A stretch of 64,000 bases of DNA from Planococcaceae bacterium Storch 2/2-2 (GTDB lineage Bacteria; Bacillota; Bacilli; Bacillales_A; Planococcaceae), in the NCBI GenBank assembly GCA_009740415.1, contig WOYE01000002.1:186001-250000 (forward strand). Reading direction: 5' to 3'. This document shows positions 56,941 through 64,000 of the stretch, one piece after another; the first letter of the stretch is position 1, and every line of letters begins with the position of its first letter. The notes beneath the pieces were generated by a model. That model was not told the DNA's origin. It was given only the letters and a program-made list of their open reading frames with translations, and did not search any database. The translations under genes and the position numbers were made by a program.

Positions 56941-57696
56941 ATGACAATGAATGTACAAACAGTGAAAGAGCGTGCGAACGCACTTGAAGGACTCGTTGTA
57001 ACGGTGTATTTGGATACGGACCCACGTAGTGATCAATGGAAAATACGGCTAAAAAATGGATTGAAAACGTTATGTCAACAAGAGAAAAATTCGGATGTGT
57101 GCGAGCAATTGACCGCGCGCGTTGAACGACAATTTCTCGAAGCACAGCGCCATTTAAAAAATGGAGCCGTCTGTTTCGTATCAACAGAGGAAACGATTTT
57201 TGAAGTGACGCAAGTACCGGTAGGCGACTCGTTTTACGTACAAGAAGGTGCCGTGCTCGAGCCGTTACTCGCTTTAGAAAAACGATTTCCGAATACGGGA
57301 ATCGTCGTAGCGCAACGCGATCAATTACTCGTCATCGATACAGTGCTCGGTGAACCGATTGAAGAAATTCGTTACGAGTTCGACGTCGATACGGACGAAT
57401 GGGTACGTTACCGAGGGGTAGCGTACGGGGCGATCATTTCAAGTAGCGCCAACCATCGTGACACGTTCGATGACCGGATGAAAGAACGTCATGCGATTTG
57501 GTATCGTAAAATTGCGCCTCGCATTCAAAAACGTGCGAAAGAGGCAGAATGGGAGCGCGTCTATTTTGTCGGACACCCTGAATTGACAACTCAGCTGGAA
57601 GAGCTGTTACCTCACTTACCTGAAGTAAAAACAATCGATGTCAATTATGGAGGACGTCCGGTACATGAAGTAGTAGAAGATGTGTTATTTCATTAA
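56941..57696 (+). CDS. VLRF1-family release-factor-like protein
   Basis: This 251-residue protein matches the VLRF1 group related to archaeal/eukaryotic release factor 1. It has LVVTVYLDTDPRSDQWKIRLKNGLK at the N terminus and a central RYRGVAYGAIISSSANHRDTFDDR region, followed by RIQKRAKEAEWERVYFVGHPE. Eukaryotic Vms1 of this group frees peptidyl-tRNA on stalled ribosomes; the bacterial role is less clear. ATG 56941 follows AAAGGGGATTTATTC. A terminator follows. Confidence 0.78.
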   Translation: MTMNVQTVKERANALEGLVVTVYLDTDPRSDQWKIRLKNGLKTLCQQEKNSDVCEQLTARVERQFLEAQRHLKNGAVCFVSTEETIFEVTQVPVGDSFYVQEGAVLEPLLALEKRFPNTGIVVAQRDQLLVIDTVLGEPIEEIRYEFDVDTDEWVRYRGVAYGAIISSSANHRDTFDDRMKERHAIWYRKIAPRIQKRAKEAEWERVYFVGHPELTTQLEELLPHLPEVKTIDVNYGGRPVHEVVEDVLFH

Positions 57697-57704
57697 AAGA
57701 AACG

Positions 57705-57736
57705 ACTAGTGAGCGCCATGCTCACTAGTTTTTTTG
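57705..57736 (+). terminator. Intrinsic terminator after the VLRF1 gene
   Basis: A perfect 10-bp stem (ACTAGTGAGC 57705-57714; complement 57720-57729) with a 5-base loop is followed by TTTTTT. Confidence 0.9.
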
Positions 57737-57876
57737 TAGTGGGAAATAGAAAAAGATTAAAAATGAAGTGATCGAATGGTCATTCGGGTAGGATTTTGTG
57801 ATTGTGCCCTTATCATTGGACAAATAATACGCATGAGGGTATTATTTTTAACAGGACATTTCAAGGAGGAATTACA

Positions 57877-58512
57877 ATGGCAGAGACTATGAAACAGTTA
57901 GGTAAATTTAGCAAATTAACACCGAAATCAAACGACGCATTCCAAGCGTGGAACGCGATTGCGTTTAAAGAAGGTGCACTTTCACAACGATTGAAAGAAA
58001 TTATGGCGGTTGCATGTGCAGCGACGACAGGATGTGACTTCTGTTTAGACCTTCATAGTAAAGCAGCGAAACGTGCAGGCGTTACAGAAGAAGAAATCGC
58101 AGAAGCACTCATGTTAGCGACAGCGAGTAAAGCAGGAGCAGCATTCGCTCACGGCGCGAACGCATTGAACGCATTCGACGGAATAGAAGACGACGAGTAT
58201 TTCAAACGTTCATACATGCCGAAAATGATGGAATTAAAATCGTTAGCACCTGAAGACTTCAAAGGATTCATGGGCTTCACGATGACGGCTGGAACGGAAA
58301 GTACGTTAACGACGAAAGAGCGCGAGTTAATTACGACAGCGACAGCGATCATTTTATCGTGCCCGTATTGCATCGACACGCACGTGACGAATGCAAAAAA
58401 TGAAGGTGCGACGAAAGAAGAAATCGCTGAAACGGTATTTATCGCAAGTGCATTAAACGCAGGAAGCGCGTGGACGAAAGCAGCACCAGCTCTTAAAAAC
58501 TACGATAAATAA
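57877..58512 (+). CDS. Duplicated carboxymuconolactone decarboxylase (AhpD-like) protein
   Basis: This 211-residue protein contains two CMD domains. The first has Cys53, Cys56 and His60 in GCDFCLDLHSKAA, the second Cys162, Cys165 and His169 in SCPYCIDTHVTNA. CxxCxxxH is the AhpD-type thiol peroxidase centre, so each half may act in peroxide removal rather than decarboxylation. ATG 57877 follows AAGGAGGAATTACA; the longer frame from 57802 has no ribosome binding site. The gene stands alone with a terminator. Confidence 0.88.
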   Translation: MAETMKQLGKFSKLTPKSNDAFQAWNAIAFKEGALSQRLKEIMAVACAATTGCDFCLDLHSKAAKRAGVTEEEIAEALMLATASKAGAAFAHGANALNAFDGIEDDEYFKRSYMPKMMELKSLAPEDFKGFMGFTMTAGTESTLTTKERELITTATAIILSCPYCIDTHVTNAKNEGATKEEIAETVFIASALNAGSAWTKAAPALKNYDK

Positions 58513-58523
58513 CAACGATTGAA

Positions 58524-58557
58524 AAAAGACTCGCGAACGTTTGCGAGTCTTTTTTTA
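58524..58557. terminator. Terminator between convergent CMD and tautomerase genes
   Basis: A perfect 10-bp stem (AAAGACTCGC 58526-58535; complement 58543-58552) is flanked by A and T runs on both sides and can work in both directions. Confidence 0.87.
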
Positions 58558-58559
58558 CG

Positions 58560-58949
58560 TTATAAGTCACCTGTTAAAAATTGGGCACGTCCTTGACCGA
58601 AGCTCCAGTCGTCGTCCGTATTGGAAACGATTGAAATCATAACGTCGTCGGGCGAAATTCCGCATTCACGCTTTAACGCTTCTACTGTTTTTTGATAAAA
58701 TTGTTGTTTCTGTTCAGCAGTACGCGGACGGCTCGTTACGGTAATGAGAACGACATCGTTCGTCCGTTCGAATCCGAGACCCGTATCTTCGATGATCATT
58801 TCGTGCGCTGGATGTTGGCGGACGACTTGATAACGGTCCGATGCAGGGACGTCGAACGCTTCAACCATTGCACCGTGTGCAGCATCGAGCAACGTGCGAA
58901 TGTCTTCTTTTGAACGACCTTCGATGAGATCGAATTGAATGAGTGGCAT
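58560..58949 (-). CDS. Tautomerase-family protein
   Basis: This 129-residue protein starts MPLIQFDLIEGRS, giving Pro2, the catalytic base of the 4-oxalocrotonate tautomerase superfamily. The length and the repeat of the beta-alpha-beta unit fit the YrdN/malonate-semialdehyde-decarboxylase-like members. Substrate unknown. The start at 58949 follows AAAGGAGGTGCCTCT on the minus strand; the longer frame to 59075 is not supported. Confidence 0.85.
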   Translation of the reverse strand: MPLIQFDLIEGRSKEDIRTLLDAAHGAMVEAFDVPASDRYQVVRQHPAHEMIIEDTGLGFERTNDVVLITVTSRPRTAEQKQQFYQKTVEALKRECGISPDDVMISIVSNTDDDWSFGQGRAQFLTGDL

Positions 58950-59063
58950 AGAGGCACCTCCTTTCGTCGTATCGCAAGTGTAGAGAACGAACGTTTTGAT
59001 TGCAAGGAAAGATACAATGAACGAAACGTGATAAACTAGTAAACGATAAGGAAGGTGAACGGG

Positions 59064-60164
59064 TTGAAAGTTCAAAAAAAGGTGCGTTGGCTCTTTCTTT
59101 TATTACTCGTGATCGGTTCATTCGTTTTCGTAACGAACAATGCTTCATTGTATGAACAGACGATCGTCCGTGTCGTAAAAGAAGAAGTGATCGCAACCGA
59201 CCGTGTCGTTGACGTTCACGACAACGAAGATACGATTTTTACGCAGCACTTGGAAGGAGTCGTTCAAAACGGTCCTTATCGCGACGAGCCGATCGAATTG
59301 AAAAACGATTATTCGGCATCCGGCGCGATCGATCATCGGTATCGAGAAGGAACGGAGCTATTCGTCACTGTTCGTACACAAGGTGATACGCTCACCGGGA
59401 TGATTACGAACGTGAAGCGCGATCATTTACTCGTAGCGATCGGATGGATATTTATCGGCGTGCTTCTTCTCGTCGGAAAGCGACAAGGGTTCCATTCCCT
59501 CGTCAGCTTTTCTCTCAACGCGCTCGTCCTTTATTTTGCGCTCGATTTGTACATTGCGTATGAGCGAGTGAGCTTACTCGCTGTCGCTTTCGGGATGATT
59601 TTTTTATTTACGTTCATTTCGCTCTACTTTGTGAGCGGGTGGAGTCCGAAAACATTTGCGGCTGTCTTATCGACGCTCGTCGGGACGTTGCTCTCTTTTC
59701 TCGTCATGCTCGTCGTCATGAAAGTGACGAACGAGCAAGGCCTTCATTATGAAGAGATGCAATTTTTATCGCGTCCGTATTATATCGTCTTTTTAGCTGG
59801 TGTTTTAATCGGCTCGCTCGGGGCCGTGATGGACGTTTCGATTACGATGGCTTCTTCTCTTTTTGAGTTGCACGATCAACACCCTCATTTAACGGACGAA
59901 CAGTTGCGAGTGTCGGGAAAAGAAATCGGTCAAGACATTATGGGAACGATTACGAGCATTTTATTTTTTGCTTATTTGAGCGGTTCGATCCCGATGCTTC
60001 TCATTTATATGATGAACCGTGTGCCACTCGGTTATGCGTTGCCGATGAACATGTCACTCGAGCTAGCGCGTGCATTAGCGGGTGGAATCGGCGTCGTATT
60101 AACGATTCCGATCAGTTTATTTTTCACGTTGTTGTTCATTCGTAGGAAGAAGGTGGTGGCATGA
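59064..60164 (+). CDS. YibE/F-family membrane protein, long subunit
   Basis: This 366-residue protein has an N-terminal helix, an extracytoplasmic domain (about 30-125) and eight or so helices. GAVMDVSITMASSLFEL and SGKEIGQDIMGTITSILFFAYL are YibE/F hallmarks. The family's function is unknown; transport is likely. TTG 59064 is chosen, nine bases after AAGGAAGG; GTG 59055 abuts that site. It overlaps the second family member by ATGA, so the two probably form one complex. Confidence 0.82.
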   Translation: MKVQKKVRWLFLLLLVIGSFVFVTNNASLYEQTIVRVVKEEVIATDRVVDVHDNEDTIFTQHLEGVVQNGPYRDEPIELKNDYSASGAIDHRYREGTELFVTVRTQGDTLTGMITNVKRDHLLVAIGWIFIGVLLLVGKRQGFHSLVSFSLNALVLYFALDLYIAYERVSLLAVAFGMIFLFTFISLYFVSGWSPKTFAAVLSTLVGTLLSFLVMLVVMKVTNEQGLHYEEMQFLSRPYYIVFLAGVLIGSLGAVMDVSITMASSLFELHDQHPHLTDEQLRVSGKEIGQDIMGTITSILFFAYLSGSIPMLLIYMMNRVPLGYALPMNMSLELARALAGGIGVVLTIPISLFFTLLFIRRKKVVA

Positions 60165-60925
60165 ATACGCTCGTCGTACTCGCTACGTTGCTATTCATTT
60201 TGATGACACTCATCGGCGGGAAACGTGGCATGCGTGCATTTTTTGCTCTGTTTTTAAATATGCTCGTCGTTTTTATCATGTTGTTGCTCATGGTGAATCC
60301 GTCGTTTCATCCGCTACTCATTACCGTCATCTCTACGGTATTCATCGTTCAAATTAATTTGTATTACATTAACGGAAAAAACGAGAAGACGATCGCTGCG
60401 TTTCGAGCGACGATGACGACAGTTCTTTTATTGCTCGGATTCATTACGCTCGTTTCTTCGTTCGGTATGATTCAAGGGTTTAGCGAGGAAGAAAGTGCCG
60501 AGTTGATCGCTCTTTCACCTTTCGTCGGATTGGACTTCATACAAATTGCAGCAGGCGTGATGATGCTCAGTGCGCTCGGAGCGATGACCGACGTATCGAT
60601 TTCGGTATCGACTGCGATGTATGAAATGTACGTACACGATCCTGCGATCGATCGGAAGCGGTTGTTTCAATCAGGAATGACGATCGGTCGGGATATTTTA
60701 GGGACCGATACGAATACGTTATTTTTCGCTTTTTTCGGCGGTTATTTAGCGTTACTCATTTGGTTTAAAGATTTGCACTATACGTTTGGTGAAATGATCA
60801 ACTCGAAAGTGTTCAGTGCAGAAATCGTAACGATTTTCAGTGCGGGCATTGGGATTGCGCTCGTCATTCCGATGACAGCGGGATGGACGATCATCCAATT
60901 AAAAAAGAACAAGAGGAGCGAATGA
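60161..60925 (+). CDS. YibE/F-family membrane protein, short subunit
   Basis: This 254-residue membrane protein is homologous to the C-terminal part of the preceding protein, sharing the GAMTDVSISVSTAMYEM and GMTIGRDILGTDTNTLFFAFFGG segments in the same order. It lacks the outside domain. Seven to eight helices are visible. It is coupled to its partner by an ATGA overlap and to the next gene at the stop codon. Confidence 0.82.
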   Translation: MNTLVVLATLLFILMTLIGGKRGMRAFFALFLNMLVVFIMLLLMVNPSFHPLLITVISTVFIVQINLYYINGKNEKTIAAFRATMTTVLLLLGFITLVSSFGMIQGFSEEESAELIALSPFVGLDFIQIAAGVMMLSALGAMTDVSISVSTAMYEMYVHDPAIDRKRLFQSGMTIGRDILGTDTNTLFFAFFGGYLALLIWFKDLHYTFGEMINSKVFSAEIVTIFSAGIGIALVIPMTAGWTIIQLKKNKRSE

Positions 60926-60926
60926 T

Positions 60927-61706
60927 GTGATTATTGGATTAGTAGGAACAGGTTCGATCGGAACTTTTTTATTGCAAACGATTAACGAAGAGAACCGATT
61001 GCCAGGGTACCGAATCGGTGGTGTGTTGGCGAGAGATTTCGAGAAGACGAAGCGAATCGGTAGGACGTATGAAGCGGTTCCGTATGAGTCGATGGACGAC
61101 TTTTTAGACGCTCCGTTCGATCTCATTATTGAAGCGGCGACTGGAGAGGTCGTTCACCAGTTGTTGCCACGCGCCCTTCGAAGAAAGCGGGACGTCATCG
61201 TGACGAGTATCGGCGCGATGGCAGATGAAACGTTTTTCGATGAAATGGAGCGGATGGCACTTCGTAACGATTCGGTCATTTTATTACCGTCAGGTGCGAT
61301 CGGAGGGCTTGATGCAATCCGTTCAGCAGCAGCTCTCGGTACGTTGGAGCGCGTCACGTTGACGACACGAAAACCGCTCGAGGCGTTGCCGAGCGAACGA
61401 CGAGAGACGCATACGTTATTTGAAGGGACCGCTCGGGAAGCGATCGCTCAATTTCCTCAAAATATGAACGTAGCGATTACGCTCGCGCTCGCTGGCGTCG
61501 GACCCGATCGTACGGACGTTTCGGTAATCGCTGATGCGGACGTCGACCAAAACGAACATATCATTGAAGCGAAAGGAGCGTTCGGTACACTCGAATTTCG
61601 GATTCAAAATGCGCCGATGCCGTCCAATCCGAAAACGAGTTACCTCGCTGCATTAAGCGTATTAGCAACGCTGCAATCGACAGAGGTGGCGTTGCGCATT
61701 GGATAA
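60927..61706 (+). CDS. nadX: L-aspartate dehydrogenase
   Basis: This 259-residue protein has a Rossmann start IIGLVGTGSIGTFLL, LLPSGAIGGLDAIRSAA, FPQNMNVAITLALAG and NPKTSYLAALS, all typical of the NadX/aspartate dehydrogenase family. It oxidises L-aspartate to iminoaspartate with NAD(P), either for NAD synthesis or aspartate catabolism; no nadA/nadC is nearby. The start is GTG 60927 after AGAGGAG, immediately after the YibE/F stop. Confidence 0.87.
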   Translation: MIIGLVGTGSIGTFLLQTINEENRLPGYRIGGVLARDFEKTKRIGRTYEAVPYESMDDFLDAPFDLIIEAATGEVVHQLLPRALRRKRDVIVTSIGAMADETFFDEMERMALRNDSVILLPSGAIGGLDAIRSAAALGTLERVTLTTRKPLEALPSERRETHTLFEGTAREAIAQFPQNMNVAITLALAGVGPDRTDVSVIADADVDQNEHIIEAKGAFGTLEFRIQNAPMPSNPKTSYLAALSVLATLQSTEVALRIG

Positions 61707-62079
61707 GAAGCGTAAAGAAAAAGAGCGGTTATGGCGCACGTCAAAATATGAAGTGTTAGCTCATTCGGAAAGTACGTACCGGTTCATTCAGCAACGCGTC
61801 AATGAGGCTTCTTACGATGAGGTTGCTCGGTGGATTGACGAGGCGAAGCGAATCGAGCCGACGACTGGTGCAGTGACGAATGCGTATGAGCATATGTGGG
61901 GATATTTTAAAAAGAAGGCGACGACAGAAGAACGCCGTATCGTTTTCGAGCAGTTGCACCGTTTTCAACACGGGGAGCTCGTCGAACACGATCTTTGGAA
62001 GACGTTGTACGAATTAGCGGAACGCTACGAGGAGACGTATTTGTTACAAAGTACGTTGCTCGTGCCGTTCAAACGATGA
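61699..62079 (+). CDS. DUF1722 (YbgA-like) protein
   Basis: This 126-residue protein has LWRTSKYEVLAHSESTYR and TNAYEHMWGYFKKKATTEER, matching the DUF1722 domain found in YbgA and in some photolyase-linked proteins. The function is unknown. The start is TTG 61699, nine bases after AGAGGTGG and overlapping the end of the aspartate dehydrogenase gene by eight bases. A terminator directly follows its stop. Confidence 0.78.
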   Translation: MDKKRKEKERLWRTSKYEVLAHSESTYRFIQQRVNEASYDEVARWIDEAKRIEPTTGAVTNAYEHMWGYFKKKATTEERRIVFEQLHRFQHGELVEHDLWKTLYELAERYEETYLLQSTLLVPFKR

Positions 62080-62118
62080 AAAATCCGTAAGAGTCGAATG
62101 ACTCCTACGGATTTTTTT
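62079..62118. terminator. Bidirectional terminator after the DUF1722 gene
   Basis: AAAAATCCGTAAGAGTC pairs with GACTCCTACGGATTTTT, one mismatch, 4-base loop, with A and T runs serving both the DUF1722 gene and the convergent monooxygenase gene. Confidence 0.9.
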
Positions 62119-62464
62119 AGTTGTCGTGATGATCGTGTTCGTCAAGCAAGCTAGCGAAGACGGAAGCATCCATATTCGTTTGCGAAGAAAGTGGTAAATT
62201 GACGTTGAACTGTTTCACGCGAATGTCACGAATACCGAACGATTCAAGTCGTTTCGTATGCATCGCTACGTAGCGGTCCGCATCTTCGGTCGTTTCGAAT
62301 AAGTAAATGCCACCTGCTTCTTTCGTCGCTTCGTTTTCTGTCCATATTTTCCAAATGAACCCTTCTTCTTCTTTGATCGTTTCCGCAAGTGATTGAAACG
62401 CTTCTGTCATCTGTTCACCGAAAGGTCCTTCGGTTGGAAAATCCATCTGTACGAGTATCGTCAA
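62117..62464 (-). CDS. YdhR-like putative monooxygenase
   Basis: This 115-residue protein has the dimeric alpha-beta barrel pattern of the YdhR family: ILVQMDFPTEGPFGEQMTEAF, EEGFIWKIWTENEATKEAGGIYLFE, and a His/Asp-rich tail (DEHDHHDN). YdhR proteins are called monooxygenases from fold similarity; no substrate is known. It is a single gene on the minus strand with AAAAGGAGCG upstream. Confidence 0.82.
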   Translation of the reverse strand: MTILVQMDFPTEGPFGEQMTEAFQSLAETIKEEEGFIWKIWTENEATKEAGGIYLFETTEDADRYVAMHTKRLESFGIRDIRVKQFNVNLPLSSQTNMDASVFASLLDEHDHHDN

Positions 62465-62525
62465 TGCAATCGCTCCTTTTTTCTTTTTAGTGTACGCCTT
62501 TTACGAAAGAAGGAAAGTCATTTGC

Positions 62526-63014
62526 TCATTGAACGTCGTTTAAGTACCACGTACCAGCATTTAAGTAGCAAGCGAACATCGTCCATGCCGCATACGGCGC
62601 CATGAGCCATCCTGCTCGTTGATCGATCGCACCGAATTGTTTCGCCGTTTTCGATGCGGTGTAAGCGAGGGCACCTGCATCGACGAGCGCAAGGCCGCGT
62701 TGCTCGTATTTGAAGAAAAGTGGCGTCCATGCGAAGTTCAGACCGAGTTGGGTATAGTACGTCCGTTCCGCTTCTTCTTTTTCTTTTCCTTCTGCTCGTT
62801 CAGACACGATGTAATGAGCGACACCCATCATCGTATAAAGTCCTGTCCAAACGATCGGAAAGACAGCCCCTGGTGGTGATAGAGGAGGTTGCTTGAAATC
62901 TTCGTACTGTTCACGCGTTTCTTGACCTGAGTTTTTAGAACGGTTAGCAAAGTAACCGACAGCCATTCCACCGAGTAGAGGAAGCGCTATTTTTTTCAAT
63001 AAATTCGTATTCAT
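62526..63014 (-). CDS. TspO/MBR family protein
   Basis: This 162-residue membrane protein has five hydrophobic segments. The TspO signature includes PPLSPPGAVFPIVWTGLYTMMGVA, then LNFAWTPLFFKYEQRGLALVD and a late AAWTMFACYLNAGTWYLN. TspO proteins bind tetrapyrroles and are linked to stress and porphyrin handling. AAGGAGATGATCC precedes the start at 63014. It is divergent from the DUF72 gene, whose start lies 105 bases away. Confidence 0.9.
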   Translation of the reverse strand: MNTNLLKKIALPLLGGMAVGYFANRSKNSGQETREQYEDFKQPPLSPPGAVFPIVWTGLYTMMGVAHYIVSERAEGKEKEEAERTYYTQLGLNFAWTPLFFKYEQRGLALVDAGALAYTASKTAKQFGAIDQRAGWLMAPYAAWTMFACYLNAGTWYLNDVQ

Positions 63015-63119
63015 TGGATCATCTCCTTAGAAGTGACTCTACCTCTTTTTCAAGCGTTTGAAACGCGAACAAATGGCAGAATGTGCTATGATGTACGTAA
63101 TCTTTTAGGGGTGAAGAAG

Positions 63120-63977
63120 ATGATTCAAGTCGGCTTAACGGGGTGGGGCGACCATCCTTCATTGTATGAAAAAAACTCACGTTATAAATTAACGGATTAT
63201 AGTGCGCATTTTCCAGTCGTCGAACTCGACTCGTCATTTTATGCGATTCCGAGTGCGCGCAACGTCGCGAAATGGTTGGAAGAAACGCCGGATGCGTTTC
63301 AGTTCATTCCGAAAGCGTATCAAGGGATGACGACGCACCAGAAAAAAGAAGAGTGGCCATTCGATTCGCCACAAGAAATGTTTGAAGCGTTTCGATTAGC
63401 GTTTGAGCCGATGAAACGTGCTGGGAAATTAGCGTTCGTATTATTTCAATTTCCGCCGTCGTTTCGATGCGTTCAAAAAAATGTCAATTTACTTCGGTAC
63501 ATTCGTCAAACGTATCCGGATTGGCCGATCGCGATTGAATTTCGTCATCGTTCGTGGCTGACCGAACCGTATAAAGAAGGAACGCTCGCTCTGTTGCGCG
63601 AATTGTCGTTCATTCATACGATCGTCGACGAGCCACAAATCGGCGCAGGTTCTGTGCCGTACGTTCCGGTCGTCACGAACGAGCAACGCGTCTTTTTTAG
63701 GTTGCACGGCCGAAACGATACCGGGTGGATCAATACGTTCGGATCGATGGAAGCGTGGCGGAAAGTGCGTTACTTGTATGAATATAGCGAAGAAGAGTTG
63801 AATGCATTTGCGCAAGATATACGACGTGTCGCTGCTCTGTCCGAGCGCGTCTACGTCATTTTTAATAACAACTCAGGACATCATGCATCACCGAATGCGA
63901 AGCGACTCGAACAGTTGCTCGACATTTCGTACGAAGCGCTCGCTTCGAAACAATTAGATTTATTTGAAGGGTTGTGA
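63120..63977 (+). CDS. DUF72-family protein (YecE-like)
   Basis: This 285-residue TIM-barrel-type protein has VGLTGWGDHPSLYEK at the start, VVELDSSFYAIPS, FAFVLFQFPPSF-like residues and IAIEFRHRSW, all DUF72 hallmarks. VYVIFNNNSGHHASPNAKRL and a C-terminal QLDLF end are also typical. The function is unknown. ATG 63120 follows GGGGTGAAGAAG; the longer frame from 63033 overlaps the upstream promoter region. Confidence 0.88.
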   Translation: MIQVGLTGWGDHPSLYEKNSRYKLTDYSAHFPVVELDSSFYAIPSARNVAKWLEETPDAFQFIPKAYQGMTTHQKKEEWPFDSPQEMFEAFRLAFEPMKRAGKLAFVLFQFPPSFRCVQKNVNLLRYIRQTYPDWPIAIEFRHRSWLTEPYKEGTLALLRELSFIHTIVDEPQIGAGSVPYVPVVTNEQRVFFRLHGRNDTGWINTFGSMEAWRKVRYLYEYSEEELNAFAQDIRRVAALSERVYVIFNNNSGHHASPNAKRLEQLLDISYEALASKQLDLFEGL

Positions 63978-63981
63978 GGGA

Positions 63982-64000
63982 ATGGCTTATGTGATCGTCG
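63982..64000 (+). CDS. Start of an unidentified gene (3' truncated)
   Basis: After the DUF72 stop codon, GAGGGA is followed by ATG 63982, reading M-A-Y-V-I-V to the window end. Spacing and ribosome binding site suggest a real gene start, but six residues do not allow identification. Confidence 0.35.

Overview
The window reads as chromosome of a Gram-positive, low-to-mid GC member of the Bacillales. This rests on gene order: gapA-pgk-tpiA-gpmI-eno, then secG-est-rnr-smpB-ssrA, a yusI-gcvH-yusF-yusE block, and sufCDSUB. AGGAGG-type ribosome binding sites, many GTG/TTG starts, CcpA-type cre sites and a tmRNA tag ending in LAFAA fit the same group. I cannot name the genus. Nearly all DNA is coding, most genes are on the + strand, and no prophage, IS element or CRISPR array was seen.

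Layout. 1-4.5 kb: 3' part of a 4-hydroxyphenylacetate (HPA) meta-cleavage cluster (hpaB partial, an FAD-synthetase-like gene, hpaC, two hpaG half-genes, hpaF). 4.7-10.9 kb: GntR regulator, TRAP transporter (dctPQM), a DapA-type aldolase and hpaE, with cre sites and a 28-bp perfect palindrome over a promoter. 11-13.8 kb: tRNA-Arg(CCG), a candidate structured ncRNA, hdeD-lemA-TPM-glutaredoxin genes. 13.8-19.9 kb: glycolytic operon without an adjacent cggR. 20-24.6 kb: secG, esterase, RNase R, smpB, tmRNA. 24.8-31 kb: SGNH acyltransferase, 5'-3' exonuclease, thioredoxin-like genes, gcvH, a dicarboxylate symporter. 31-36.5 kb: sufCDSUB. 36.5-37.8 kb: an AT-rich stretch with a 28-codon ORF, then a Tudor-like hypothetical gene. 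38.2-53.2 kb: a quinohemoprotein amine dehydrogenase (QHNDH) locus flanked by two aldehyde dehydrogenases and a divergent two-component system. 53.3-64 kb: exporters, a redox repair enzyme, VLRF1 factor, CMD and tautomerase proteins, a YibE/F pair, aspartate dehydrogenase, DUF1722, YdhR-like, TspO and DUF72 proteins.

The centre of interest is the QHNDH locus. It encodes the gamma subunit with all residues for three thioether bridges and the cysteine tryptophylquinone (CTQ), the diheme alpha subunit, the radical SAM bridge-forming enzyme, the beta propeller, an ABC exporter and a leader-cleaving subtilisin-like protease. The flavin monooxygenase QhpG, which hydroxylates the future CTQ tryptophan in Paracoccus, is not present between 38 and 53 kb. 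In its place are two adjacent U32-family genes whose cysteine patterns resemble UbiV and UbiU, the O2-independent hydroxylase pair of ubiquinone synthesis. I propose that this pair makes the CTQ precursor by another route; this is inference.

How the genes may work together (inference): QHNDH would oxidise primary amines to aldehydes, the flanking dehydrogenases would make acids, and an aromatic product such as 4-hydroxyphenylacetate (from tyramine) could enter the HPA pathway. Both catabolic blocks carry cre-like sites, suggesting shared carbon catabolite control.
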